The notes beneath the pieces are model-generated. The model was not told the DNA's origin. It saw nothing but the letters and a program-made list of their open reading frames with translations, and ran no database searches. A DNA stretch of 64,000 nt from Methanobacterium sp. (lineage in GTDB: Archaea; Methanobacteriota; Methanobacteria; Methanobacteriales; Methanobacteriaceae): positions 1 through 64,000 of the forward strand of contig NZ_JACRGA010000026.1 of NCBI RefSeq assembly GCF_016217785.1. Reading direction: 5' to 3'. The translations under genes were made by a program, and so were the position numbers. Below, in pieces: positions 49,718 through 58,884 of this stretch (positions within the stretch are counted from its first letter, which is position 1; each line of letters starts with the position of its first letter).

Positions 49718-51010
49718 TTATATCTTAATCTTTTTAAAGGTGATCTTGAATAAGGTTCCATTTTCCTGTTCTAGGTTAACGGTGCCTCTTAATTGAGTTA
49801 TTAACTTATTTATAAACCACATATCCAGTGTATTATTCTGGAGGCCGAAATTTTCTGGAGAAACTTTGACATTATCATAAACTGTCATTGAATAGAATTC
49901 ACCTTTGTCGGTGATTTTCATTGCGAATTCATCCTTCATTTTGTAAGGATTTTTATGTTTACCCTCTTTAGATTCTTCCAGTTTGGCAGTTAAAAGGCTG
50001 CGTTTTATTGAATCACTCACCAGTTCATTGGCTATGATCCCACAGGGAATAGCAGTATTGATATCAAGTAGAATATTATTGATGTCAATATCAACTTGAA
50101 TGGTATTTTTGTCAATCTCATATGCTCTGAATCGATCTAATATCAGGCTTCTGATGAAAACGCCAAAATCAATGTTCGCGAGATCCTTTGACTGGTAAAG
50201 TTTCTTGTGGATTTGAATCATTGATTTAACAGGGTTCTGAATCTCTTTGAAGCGTTCCATTGATTCATCATCAGTGATGTAGTAAGATTGATAATGTATC
50301 ATGGAATCTATTGTCTGTAAATCGCTTTTGACTCTATGCTGAATTTTTTTAAGGAGCACTTCTTTTTCTTCGGTAGTCTTCACGAATTCCTCTTGTAAGT
50401 GTATTTGTTTTGTTACATCTTCAAAGGTCTCAACAGCCCCAATAACATTGCCTTTAGGATTTTTAATTGCATCTACGGTGAAATGTAACCATTTTCCTTT
50501 ATCACTCATCAATGGGAAGAAAGCCACAGCTTCACAGGAATCCCCTAAAGTTTCGGATTCAGATTTCCCATGATACCTCAACATGAACTTAGATCTATTA
50601 TTTTTGGTGGTGTACCATTTGGGAATTTCTTCAAGATGCCCATCCACTATGAAATCAGCCATGCATGGTCTTTCATTATCGTAGAATACTTTCCATTGTT
50701 TATTGGTGCCCAAAATCTGATCAGCCTTGATCTTACTTAATTTTTCCAATGCACGGTTCCAGTAAATGACATTGTGATCCTTATTTATTACGAATTGGGG
50801 AACCGGAGAAACACCCATTATTTCATTCAAATCTATACCACTTTCCTCCAATAATTCTTCTAACTGTTCCCTCTTTGCATTTTCCCTGCGCAGTTCATCG
50901 CCATGATCTGAACCGTTTGTGGGTGCTAACATCTTTTTCATTTTCCCAAACCCCATTCCTGTTAATTTTAAAAAATGAATAATGGGTAGAACTTGAGATT
51001 CTACCTTCAT
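49718..51010 (-). CDS. PAS/histidine-kinase-like protein with degenerate ATP-binding domain
   Basis: 430 residues. A PAS domain (about 60-200, MGVSPVPQFVINKDHNVIYWNRALEKLS) is followed by a HisKA_2/HWE-like dimerisation helix with His225 in KKIQHRVKSDLQTIDSM. The catalytic domain keeps NELVSDSI (328-335; usually NELVTNS) and ends QLRGTVNLEQENGTLFKITFKK, but the G1 motif is DNVKVSP (379-385) instead of DNGxGxP. So ATP binding may be poor. Soluble. Convergent with the PAS-repeat gene next to it. No response regulator is nearby. The ATG at 51010 has little ribosome binding site; an in-frame ATG near residue 19 is an alternative. Confidence 0.8.
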   Translation of the reverse strand: MKVESQVLPIIHFLKLTGMGFGKMKKMLAPTNGSDHGDELRRENAKREQLEELLEESGIDLNEIMGVSPVPQFVINKDHNVIYWNRALEKLSKIKADQILGTNKQWKVFYDNERPCMADFIVDGHLEEIPKWYTTKNNRSKFMLRYHGKSESETLGDSCEAVAFFPLMSDKGKWLHFTVDAIKNPKGNVIGAVETFEDVTKQIHLQEEFVKTTEEKEVLLKKIQHRVKSDLQTIDSMIHYQSYYITDDESMERFKEIQNPVKSMIQIHKKLYQSKDLANIDFGVFIRSLILDRFRAYEIDKNTIQVDIDINNILLDINTAIPCGIIANELVSDSIKRSLLTAKLEESKEGKHKNPYKMKDEFAMKITDKGEFYSMTVYDNVKVSPENFGLQNNTLDMWFINKLITQLRGTVNLEQENGTLFKITFKKIKI

Positions 51011-51025
51011 TTGAAATTCTTTTTT

Positions 51026-52378
51026 TTATCCAAGCGCTGGTTTTGCAAGTGGGCTCAGTAGAACTATAATGGTTATTATAATTCCGATTATGACTAATGG
51101 AACTCCTGCTTTTAGTATTTCCTTAATTTTCACGTACCCTGTTCCGTAGGCCATTGCAACTGTTGGATCGGCCATTGGGAGCATGAAGGATAGTGAACAG
51201 GCGATTGCTACTGGTACGGCGTATGTTCCAATTGATAGGTCCTGGGCTGCTGCCAGTGTAACTGATAATGGTACTAATATTGCTGAAAGTGCAATATTGG
51301 ACATTACCTGGGTTATGCAGACTGCGATTATCATCAGAACCACCGTGATAAGGAGGGTTGATGGATCACTTCCCAACATACTTACAATATCAGATATAAG
51401 CCAGTTTGCTGCACCAGTATTCAGTAATGCTGCTCCAAGGCTTAAAGCTCCTCCGAAGAAGACTATTAATCCCCAGTCAACACCATTCTGCGCATCTTTC
51501 CAGTCAAGTACTTTGAATATAAAGAATAGCACAGCACCTATTAAAGCAATGGAATAACTGTTTAGCCCGGTTAAACCTGTGGTAACCCATAATCCAATGG
51601 TGAATAAGAGTATAGCCAATGAAATTTTTTCTACTTTTGTCATTGGCCCTAATGATTCTAATTTATTGGTTATGGTTTCTGTCCCACCCACTATTCCCTT
51701 GATTTCTGGTTTGAACATTCTACCCAGTAGCTTCCAGATGACAAACATCATAATAATTGCCAGAGGGAACCCGAAGATCATCCAATCAACAAATGGGATG
51801 TTAGTGTAAGCTGCTGCCATCAGGTTGGGTGCGGTACCTATTTCTGTACCGAATCCTCCTGCGAGTGAACCGTAGGATGCACCGAGTACCATGGCTTTTG
51901 CAAAGTTACTTTTACCCTTTTCAGGGTCATCAACACCCATTAACGGAATAATTTCCTTGACGATGGGGAGTAACATTGCAAATGCCACCACGTTTTCAAT
52001 CCAGGCGGATAAAATTCCGGTGGAGAACACTGCCACGAAAAGACTTCGATCTGGACTGGTACCAAACTTATTGAGCATGGAGTATGTTAAACGTGTGGCT
52101 AAACCGCTTTTACGGATTGCCTCGGCAATAATAAAACCACCAATCATCAGGAAGATAATTGGGTTTGCAAAACCAATTACAGCATCATTAAAACTTTCAA
52201 CGCCAATTATTGGCTGTACGAAGAGTATTATCAAAGAAGTAACTGCTAAATGAACTGCTTCGGTGGCCCACATTATAACGGCGAATACGAGTAATGCAAT
52301 TGCTGCATGGCCAGGATAGCTTAAACCGTTCATTGGGATTAGCATTATCACTATAAATGCAATTATAGCTAATGGCAT
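51026..52378 (-). CDS. SLC13/DASS-type anion transporter
   Basis: 450 residues with about eleven membrane helices. FANPIIFLMIGGFIIAEAIRKSGLA, the repeated hairpins with GTEIGTAPNLMAAAYTNIP (an SNT-like motif region), and GLIVFFGGALSLGAALLNTGAANWL are features of the divalent anion/Na+ symporter family, which takes up dicarboxylates, sulfate or phosphate-like ions. ATG 52378 is directly behind GGGG; a TTG is out of frame, and an extension to an ATA at 52399 (INLKVWG) would resemble family N termini. It lies 15 bases upstream of the kinase-like gene, likely in one operon with it. Confidence 0.85.
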   Translation of the reverse strand: MPLAIIAFIVIMLIPMNGLSYPGHAAIALLVFAVIMWATEAVHLAVTSLIILFVQPIIGVESFNDAVIGFANPIIFLMIGGFIIAEAIRKSGLATRLTYSMLNKFGTSPDRSLFVAVFSTGILSAWIENVVAFAMLLPIVKEIIPLMGVDDPEKGKSNFAKAMVLGASYGSLAGGFGTEIGTAPNLMAAAYTNIPFVDWMIFGFPLAIIMMFVIWKLLGRMFKPEIKGIVGGTETITNKLESLGPMTKVEKISLAILLFTIGLWVTTGLTGLNSYSIALIGAVLFFIFKVLDWKDAQNGVDWGLIVFFGGALSLGAALLNTGAANWLISDIVSMLGSDPSTLLITVVLMIIAVCITQVMSNIALSAILVPLSVTLAAAQDLSIGTYAVPVAIACSLSFMLPMADPTVAMAYGTGYVKIKEILKAGVPLVIIGIIITIIVLLSPLAKPALG

Positions 52379-52715
52379 TCCCCAAACTTTTAAGTTTATG
52401 TTCGTTTATAAGCCTCCCTTTATTTAACAGGTAACCTAGAACCATAACCTAATATATACTTATTTTATAATGTTTAATCATTATATAATATTTGTTTTTT
52501 TTATGGATAATAAATTCCGGGTTGAATCATGTATCAAACATGTGTCGGTACTAAATTTGTAGATTTATGATAATCTTACTTTAGAAGATAATCTTTACTT
52601 TGAAAACTTTTTCACTTGAATAATTGTATCCAAATTAAATTCATATGAAATGGGAACAACTTTATAATTCTCGAAAACTAATCACATAACACAAAAATAA
52701 GAGGTTAAAAAAAAT
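52379..52715. other. 337-base divergent spacer
   Basis: AT-rich DNA between the transporter gene and the small membrane protein. GGGAGG on the minus strand at 52413-52418 may be the transporter's ribosome binding site. No other feature supported. Confidence 0.45.
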
Positions 52716-52880
52716 ATGAACTGGGATCTGTGGACTGCCATTTTATCAATAATAGTAGTGGCTATTGGATTGTATGAAATTTTTGGATTAGGGCAATACA
52801 CCTGGACTACCTATCTTAGCACCTTCCTGTTTGCTTTGGTATTTATAATAAGTCTTAATAACCTGAGAAATTCGCAGTGA
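52716..52880 (+). CDS. Small two-helix membrane protein
   Basis: 54 residues, MNWDLWTAILSIIVVAIGLY then EIFGLGQYTWTTYLSTFLFALVFIISLNNLRNSQ: two hydrophobic helices of about 18 residues separated by a short polar turn. AGAGGT lies upstream (52700-52705) at a rather long spacing. Unrecognised, but the composition is clearly that of a real membrane protein. Confidence 0.6.
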   Translation: MNWDLWTAILSIIVVAIGLYEIFGLGQYTWTTYLSTFLFALVFIISLNNLRNSQ

Positions 52881-52962
52881 CAATTTAGATTTGAGGTGAT
52901 TTCATCAACTGGATTTGAGTTTTAGAATATTATTTAGTATACATTCTAAGGAATAGTTTATA

Positions 52963-53004
52963 CACAAAAAGAGTCAGGATTTATACCACAAAAAGAGTCA
53001 GGAT
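52963..53004. repeat. 18-bp direct repeat
   Basis: cacaaaaagagtcaggat at 52963-52980 and again, identically, at 52987-53004. The preceding bases (tttatac/ttatac) are also nearly the same. It lies between the small membrane protein and the end of the secreted Cys-rich protein gene. Confidence 0.85.
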
Positions 53005-53064
53005 AGCCTACATTAAAAAAAATAAAAAAATAAGTAGTGAAAGATTATCTTCTAATCTTCCACC

Positions 53065-53424
53065 TTAACTTGTGTTTTTGCAGTTTGTACCGTCACAGTT
53101 TTCAGTACCTGCGTTACCGTTTCCCTGGCCGTACTGGTACTGGTGGCTCTGGTCACCGTTTGAGGTTCCTGAAGCACTGTTTCCCTGGCCGTACTGGTAC
53201 TTGTGTTGATCTCCGTCACAACTTCCACAGTTTTCACCAGCAGAATCACAGGATCCCTGCTTGGACTGATCTCTATCATGATTCTGGTTGCCAGTACAGT
53301 TTTGGTCCTGGGTTTGGTCGGTAGTGGTGGTGGTGTTAGTTTCATTCAATGCAAAGGCAGGAACTACGCTTATCATCATCACCAGTGCACAAATTAATGC
53401 TGCTTTTTTTGGAATTTTAACCAT
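53065..53424 (-). CDS. Small secreted Cys/Gln/Asn-rich protein
   Basis: 119 residues. Signal peptide about 1-25 (ALICALVMMISVVPAFA), then a low-complexity Thr/Asp/Gln/Asn-rich mature chain with six cysteines and repeats YQYGQGN (twice; the DNA encoding them repeats as ggccgtactggtac). No known domain; a secreted metal-binding or matrix protein is possible. GGAGGTGA precedes the ATG. A 39-base conserved element lies 33 bases before that site. Confidence 0.65.
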   Translation of the reverse strand: MVKIPKKAALICALVMMISVVPAFALNETNTTTTTDQTQDQNCTGNQNHDRDQSKQGSCDSAGENCGSCDGDQHKYQYGQGNSASGTSNGDQSHQYQYGQGNGNAGTENCDGTNCKNTS

Positions 53425-53471
53425 ATTTTTTCACCTCCATGGTGTCTGTGCATTAACATAATGCCTTGATG

Positions 53472-53510
53472 GGATAAATGGTTATTCCAAGTTTATACCC
53501 AGATCGCACC
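53472..53510 (-). promoter_or_regulatory. Conserved 39-base upstream element, copy 2
   Basis: 33 of 39 bases match the 30140-30178 element in the same orientation, and the distance to the ribosome binding site is 33 bases here and 32 there. The rest of the 53425-53820 gap has no gene. Confidence 0.5.
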
Positions 53511-53820
53511 CATTTTCCACCATGAACATACCCAGAATTCAATATAAAACCTAAATATTCATTATAATCTTAAAATAAATAATTGGGTATGATTATGGAA
53601 AGATTTGGGTGAAATCTTGGAATAATTACTTTTATATAGTTGATCTATTTAGTAGTGTAGTGTGAATTCAGGTCTTAAAATAGATTTGAACCGTGTTTTA
53701 AATCTTAAATAGTTTTAAAATTTTTTATAATATTTTATTCATTTAAAGACCTGCACTATAATCCTAAAAACAGAATTTAAACAACTTATAATTAGAAAAA
53801 AATTTTTCGGGGGAGCAATT

Positions 53821-54153
53821 ATGGTTTATGATATGATCTTACCGGCCTTGCCTTTCATAGGGGGCTATTTATTCACTTACAGTCTATACAAAATGAAGTT
53901 AGTCAAAAAAGCCTTGCACGTTAACATATGGAACTTTATTGTTGGAGCAGCATTCCTGATATCTGCAGGTGCAGGTTTCATTCTACTGTTATTCATGGAA
54001 TTCGGGGTGAAATTACCCATCAATCCGCAGTTACTTTACTGGCATGTTGAACTGGGTATAACCCTGGCTCTGGTAACTATTTTCCACATCCACACCTACT
54101 GGAAGTCCGCCAGGACCACGTTCTTCCCGGCTAAAAGGAGGGTGAAAGCATGA
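53821..54153 (+). CDS. Small membrane protein with conserved histidines (cytochrome b-like?)
   Basis: 110 residues, three membrane helices. His33 (ALHVNIWN), His75 (LYWHVELGI) and His89/His91 (FHIHTYWK) lie at helix ends, and the same pattern recurs in the next gene. The arrangement resembles DUF4405/cytochrome b561-type haem proteins, but haem ligation is inference. GGGGGAGCAATT precedes the ATG. Its stop codon overlaps the next gene's start (ATGA), so the two are translationally coupled. Confidence 0.7.
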   Translation: MVYDMILPALPFIGGYLFTYSLYKMKLVKKALHVNIWNFIVGAAFLISAGAGFILLLFMEFGVKLPINPQLLYWHVELGITLALVTIFHIHTYWKSARTTFFPAKRRVKA

Positions 54154-54965
54154 TGGGAAAATTATCTAAAATATCAAAGAATAATTTAAAATCTGCTTTG
54201 ACAAAGGAAAACATAAAATCCAAATTGGAAAGTGTACCATTTAAAGAAAAACTCCTGGTAGTCGGTTCTACAATTCCTTTCATAGCTGCCAGTACCATGT
54301 CTTCTTCATGTGCAACCACCTGTCCCTATGGGATGGTTAATGATCCTTTCCCTGGGCAGTGTTCTAGATATATGGATGTGGGTGGGGATGGTATATGTGA
54401 TTTCTCCCAGGCAACACCAGTTACTACTGACACTTCAGCCACTACCACCGATGATACCACTACCACTACTACTGACAGTGGACATGGAAACGGAGTGAAT
54501 GCAGAGGACACAGTACCGGATCAAGTCGATGCAAACGCCACCACAGTTCAGGATTCGCCCAGTTTAGACTCTGGAAACCTTAATGGTGATACAAACAATT
54601 ACTTTGTCCTGCCTATAAGCTTGCTGATTATAGGAGGATACCTCATCACCCATTTCCTGTTTAAAAAGGGAATCTTAAAACGGAATAAGCATCGTAGGAT
54701 ATGGAATCTACTCCTTACTGCAGGGTACCTGGGAAGTGGGGGTACTGGGGTTATTCTGACCCTGCTGATAACTATGGGTATAAGAACGGCCTTGAATCCT
54801 TCTTTAACCTTTTGGCACGTGGAACTATCAATTTTGATGGTGGTGGGAACGCTGATCCACCTTCACATATACCGGAAACCTTTCAGGAACATGTTTAGGG
54901 TGCTTTTTGGATTCCAATCAAATTCAAGGAAGAACCCGAGTAGGGTAAAAGGGACATCAAAATAG
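54150..54965 (+). CDS. Membrane protein with Cys motif and histidine-rich membrane domain
   Basis: 271 residues. A first membrane helix (33-50) is followed by CATTCPYGMVNDPFPGQC (Cys54, 58, 71) and DVGGDGICD (Cys83), resembling the CPYGxVNDPxPGxC segment found in archaeal Fe-S/FMN membrane proteins; then a Thr-rich linker (90-145), and from about 150 a three-helix domain homologous to the preceding protein (HRRIWN, FWHVELSI, LIHLHIYRK). An electron-transfer pair in the membrane is likely; Fe-S or haem binding needs proof. The ribosome binding site AGGAGGGTGA lies inside the upstream gene. Confidence 0.7.
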   Translation: MMGKLSKISKNNLKSALTKENIKSKLESVPFKEKLLVVGSTIPFIAASTMSSSCATTCPYGMVNDPFPGQCSRYMDVGGDGICDFSQATPVTTDTSATTTDDTTTTTTDSGHGNGVNAEDTVPDQVDANATTVQDSPSLDSGNLNGDTNNYFVLPISLLIIGGYLITHFLFKKGILKRNKHRRIWNLLLTAGYLGSGGTGVILTLLITMGIRTALNPSLTFWHVELSILMVVGTLIHLHIYRKPFRNMFRVLFGFQSNSRKNPSRVKGTSK

Positions 54966-54984
54966 ATGTTCATTATTTATTTTT

Positions 54985-55120
54985 TTTAGAATCTTAATTT
55001 CTCTTTAGGCGCCCATTTAATTACTTTTTTAGAATCTTTAATTATTTTTAAGAACAATCTTTTAATTACTCTTTTTAGAACCTTAATTACTCCTTTTAAG
55101 AAACTTATATGCATTTTTAA
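54985..55120. repeat. Imperfect T-rich repeats (about 5 copies)
   Basis: ttaattactttttagaatctt-like units recur imperfectly after the membrane-protein operon. They may contain the terminator. The remaining gap (to 55549) holds no gene I can support. Confidence 0.5.
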
Positions 55121-55549
55121 GAAACGCTGTGGTCTTGATTTTCTTTTTTAGGATGCCATTTTTAACCCAGCATACTGATTCTACAGGGGAAAATTGATTT
55201 CCTGGGAGGTAGGGTGAGGGATGGTGATCTCCCTGATGGGTGGTTAGAATGGCACCGGTTTTGGAAGTGGTAATAGGATGAAAAATCTACTGTAGAAAAG
55301 AATTACCTTCAAAGCATCCCTTGGCTATGTTATCTAACTTTTTGGGGAATAAATTCACAAACAGGTATAAATGATGGTGAGGGTTTTGTTATAATAAGAT
55401 TGTAATTGACCTATCAAAAAAAATCATGAATAAACACCAAATGAATAAAGATCAATATAAATGTCCTGAATTAGACTTTTTATATAAATGTCTCTCTTAA
55501 CTAAATCCTAATTGGTAGTGGTATAAATTGGTGTGCGGGGGAGTAAATC

Positions 55550-57988
55550 ATGAATATAACTTCAGAAAGAGTTAATGGTGTGTTAATAATAACACCGGAA
55601 GGCCGAATGGATGCTTACGGTGCTTTGGAATTGAATGAAGCCATGGAAACTCTTATCTCAGATACAGATTTAGTGGTTATTTTTAATATGGCGGATGTGA
55701 GTTACCTGAGCAGTGGTGGTATCCGAAGTCTGCTTGGAACCGAGAGAACCCTGAAAGATAAGGGTGGAGGCACATATCTTTGCAATTTGAATCCCTATCC
55801 TCTGGATGTTCTAAAAATGGCAGGTTTCGACCAGATATTTTCCCTACAACCTACCATAAATGATGCACTGGGCTTACAATCAACCGAAATGACTCAAAAA
55901 CCGGTGAAATGGGATGATCTCCCTCACTATGATAATGAACAAATTTCTTTAACTATTTTAGAAGCATCAACCACTGATTCAAAATTGAAGGTTGTTGGTG
56001 ATATTTCAAAGGTACTTAACTCCCAGTTAGGGGAAAATGATATATATTCACGGAAATTCTCAGACACAGAATACTCCATAGGCCTGGGAGGGCTGGGTGA
56101 GAAGATGAAGGACTTCCTGGAGATCATGGGGGAAATGATCACCATTGGAGGCACCATGGTATGGCTCCCCACTGATGGACATGACACTCCTGATTTCCTG
56201 ATCCCGGCGACAGACACGGGTATGGTCACAATCCACACTGGATTTAACGTGGCTCTTGATGGAGATTTTCATGATATCATATTTGCAGAATCTAAAAGTA
56301 GTGAAGGATTCACTATGGATGAACTGTACTCATCCCTCTTTGAGATGACCCGGGAAATGAAACCTGTATTTAAAGGAATTATTAGTGTAGCAATGCAGGC
56401 TGATATTGGGGAATTTTACAGATCAGGGATTAAAATATCTCCTATAGAAAAATTCACCCCTAAAAATCATGAAATGATCATGCATCCGGATAATATTCAG
56501 TCATGGATGAATATAAGCACTAAGCCAATGTTTCAGGGTGAAACCATGGTTAGTTTTGGGGTGGGTGTTGATCTGGAAAGCGATCTATCTGCTTTTGATG
56601 AAGATGTACTGGGATCCCTATTTTACATGCACCCGGCCAACATTGGAAATAAGGAAATGTTACTCCATAATCATGCAGTGGTATTCAAACACATTCCCCT
56701 TGAGAAAAATAAGGATCTGGATGGGGAGATTCGAAAAATTGTTCAGAATGGAGAATTCATGGACATGAGCCATCTTCTGGATAATTCTAGGATGAAGGGT
56801 GCTTTAATTGGTGTTTCCTATATATCGGACATTGTTTTTGAAAAAAACCAGGAAATAATGGTACATGGTGAATGTGAAAGATGGAATGATACCTTTAAAG
56901 AGATAACCGGTAAGATGTTCCCTGATTCTGCGGAAATTCTCCTAACTCCCATAACCGGCGGGTATAGTGGTTCGGCAGTGTTCAAGGTGGATGCCTGGGA
57001 TCGCTCCGGTAGAAAAGAGATGCCATTTGTAATGAAACTGGGGCCATGGTACGAGTTAGGGGACGAGTTCAGAGGATATGAAGACCATGTGAAACGTTAC
57101 ATACAGAATAACGCCACACAGATCATAGATCATCGTAAAATAGGAGAATACGGTGGAATATTATACAACTTTGTGGGTATAAATGGAAGAGAAAGCACCA
57201 TAAAAACCATGGAAGATTACTATGATTCCCATGACACCGGAGAGGTTCTAACTGCCCTGGATAAACTCTTTAGAAACGTGCTTAGAAGCTGGTATGGGCA
57301 GCCAAAGCTAAAGGAACTGTTCCTTTATGAGGAATACGACTTTTTCTTCCAGTATGATAATATAAAACGTTTCTCATTGGAGAAATTCGGAGTCACCTCT
57401 GATGATATGTATGTTGAACTCCCCTATAACTTGGGGCAATCTGTAAATCCACTTTACTTTGTAGAGCATGTCATGGATAAACGCCAATCCCAGGCAGTAA
57501 GTGCCTATGAAACCTCCACCCACGGTGACCTGAACCTGAGAAACGTGCTCATGGATGATGATCTCAACATGTGGCTCATAGACTTTGCCTCCACCCGGTA
57601 TTCGCATATCCTCCGTGATGTGGTTAAACTGGAAACTGCATTTAAACTGGAATCTGTGGATATAGATTCTGAAGAAAAATTAAAGTACATCCTGGCATTG
57701 GAAGAACAGTTTATTGATGCTGAAAATCTCAGTGATATACCACAGATACCTCTTCAATCCACTGATATCATAGATTTTGATAATTCGGATGTTATCAAGG
57801 CATTTCAGTGTATACGAAGGGTAAGGGAGTACGGTAACATGATAACCCTTTTAGATGAAGACATATCCCAGTATCTTCTGGGACTATTATCCTACACTTT
57901 ATCAGCGGTTTCATTCATCAGTCTAAATGATTATGAGAAGGAATACGCCTGGATATCCTCGTCTTTAATCTGTCAGAAGTTGATTTAG
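55550..57988 (+). CDS. STAS - unknown domain - phosphotransferase (APH-like) fusion
   Basis: 812 residues. 1-110: STAS domain (anti-sigma antagonist type) with the Ser region MADVSYLSSGGIRSLLG. 110-440: a large domain not recognised, with YSIGLGGLGEKM, GGTMVWLPTDGHDTP and MHPANIGNKEML. 455-800: a kinase-like fold with glycine loop ITGGYSGSAVF (468-478), Lys495 (PFVMKL), catalytic HGDLNLRN (His658, Asp660, Asn665) and metal-binding IDF Asp678: the aminoglycoside/choline-kinase type, similar to kinase-like proteins in ternary-complex conflict systems. The ATG at 55550 follows GGGGGAGTAAATC. The whole looks like a phosphotransfer signalling protein; it is unusual in archaea. The next gene is 76 bases downstream. 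Confidence 0.8.
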   Translation: MNITSERVNGVLIITPEGRMDAYGALELNEAMETLISDTDLVVIFNMADVSYLSSGGIRSLLGTERTLKDKGGGTYLCNLNPYPLDVLKMAGFDQIFSLQPTINDALGLQSTEMTQKPVKWDDLPHYDNEQISLTILEASTTDSKLKVVGDISKVLNSQLGENDIYSRKFSDTEYSIGLGGLGEKMKDFLEIMGEMITIGGTMVWLPTDGHDTPDFLIPATDTGMVTIHTGFNVALDGDFHDIIFAESKSSEGFTMDELYSSLFEMTREMKPVFKGIISVAMQADIGEFYRSGIKISPIEKFTPKNHEMIMHPDNIQSWMNISTKPMFQGETMVSFGVGVDLESDLSAFDEDVLGSLFYMHPANIGNKEMLLHNHAVVFKHIPLEKNKDLDGEIRKIVQNGEFMDMSHLLDNSRMKGALIGVSYISDIVFEKNQEIMVHGECERWNDTFKEITGKMFPDSAEILLTPITGGYSGSAVFKVDAWDRSGRKEMPFVMKLGPWYELGDEFRGYEDHVKRYIQNNATQIIDHRKIGEYGGILYNFVGINGRESTIKTMEDYYDSHDTGEVLTALDKLFRNVLRSWYGQPKLKELFLYEEYDFFFQYDNIKRFSLEKFGVTSDDMYVELPYNLGQSVNPLYFVEHVMDKRQSQAVSAYETSTHGDLNLRNVLMDDDLNMWLIDFASTRYSHILRDVVKLETAFKLESVDIDSEEKLKYILALEEQFIDAENLSDIPQIPLQSTDIIDFDNSDVIKAFQCIRRVREYGNMITLLDEDISQYLLGLLSYTLSAVSFISLNDYEKEYAWISSSLICQKLI

Positions 57989-58064
57989 ATTTGATTGGGG
58001 TTGGATATCCTATTCATTCATCCCAGTTTATATAACTTTGATAAATACTTTTTTGGTGTTTTAA

Positions 58065-58760
58065 ATGAAAAAATGGCTAACCACAAGTGGCTGCACAATT
58101 TACCATATTACACAAGGCACAAGCAATTCTTACCTGGTTTTAGATGGGGATGATTCAGTTTTAGTCGACACAGGCTATAGGAGATCAAGGGATACTCTTA
58201 GGGAAAAACTGGATGATCTACTGGGTGGAAGAGATTTATCCTGGCTGGTTTTAACCCACACTCATTATGATCATGCTGAAAACGCAGCAATGGTAAAAAA
58301 GCATTATAATGCTCGGATTGTTGTCCATAAAGATGGGGCAGAGCATCTTAAGCAGGGCTGCTCACCCATCCCCTGTGGCACCAACCTCATCACCCGCTTA
58401 CTGGTGGGTGTGGGGAGGAAAATAAACAGAATCAGTCGGTATGAGTCCGCAAACCCGGACATTCTGGTGGATGATAACTATCATTTAACCCCTCATTCCT
58501 ATCTTCTGCACACACCTGGCCATACTGAAGGTTCAATGAGTTTGATTGTGGATGGTGAGGTTGCCCTGGTGGGGGATGCCATGTTCGGTGTTTTCAGTTG
58601 GTCCATATTTCCTCCTTTTGCCAATGATGTCCCTACCATGAAAAAAAGCTGGAATAAACTCATTAAAACAGGGTGTGCGATATTTTTACCGGGTCATGGT
58701 ACTCCTAACAGCAGAGAATTAGTAATAAAACAGTGTGAGAAGTACGAAGGGACAGTTTAA
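58065..58760 (+). CDS. Metallo-beta-lactamase fold hydrolase
   Basis: 231 residues. The metal ligands are THTHYDH (His65, His67, Asp69, His70), His153 (HTPGHTEG), Asp171 (LVGDAM) and His211 (LPGHGTP), all present, so it should bind two metals. Such enzymes hydrolyse thioesters, lactones or phosphodiesters. It lies 76 bases behind the STAS-kinase gene with a TATA-like ttatataac at 58028-58036 between, so it may be co-expressed or separately transcribed. Confidence 0.88.
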   Translation: MKKWLTTSGCTIYHITQGTSNSYLVLDGDDSVLVDTGYRRSRDTLREKLDDLLGGRDLSWLVLTHTHYDHAENAAMVKKHYNARIVVHKDGAEHLKQGCSPIPCGTNLITRLLVGVGRKINRISRYESANPDILVDDNYHLTPHSYLLHTPGHTEGSMSLIVDGEVALVGDAMFGVFSWSIFPPFANDVPTMKKSWNKLIKTGCAIFLPGHGTPNSRELVIKQCEKYEGTV

Positions 58761-58884
58761 AAATTCACTCACATTATGGTTTTATCTTGAATTTAACAAT
58801 TATCTTGAATTAATAGTTATCTTGTATTTAATATTACTATTTTTATAATTCTCATCTTTGATGAGTTAAGTTTATAAGGATTCT

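Noticed and set aside
53037..53324. Frames opposite the secreted Cys-rich protein
   Set aside because: Reverse-complement shadow of a repetitive gene that has a signal peptide and ribosome binding site.
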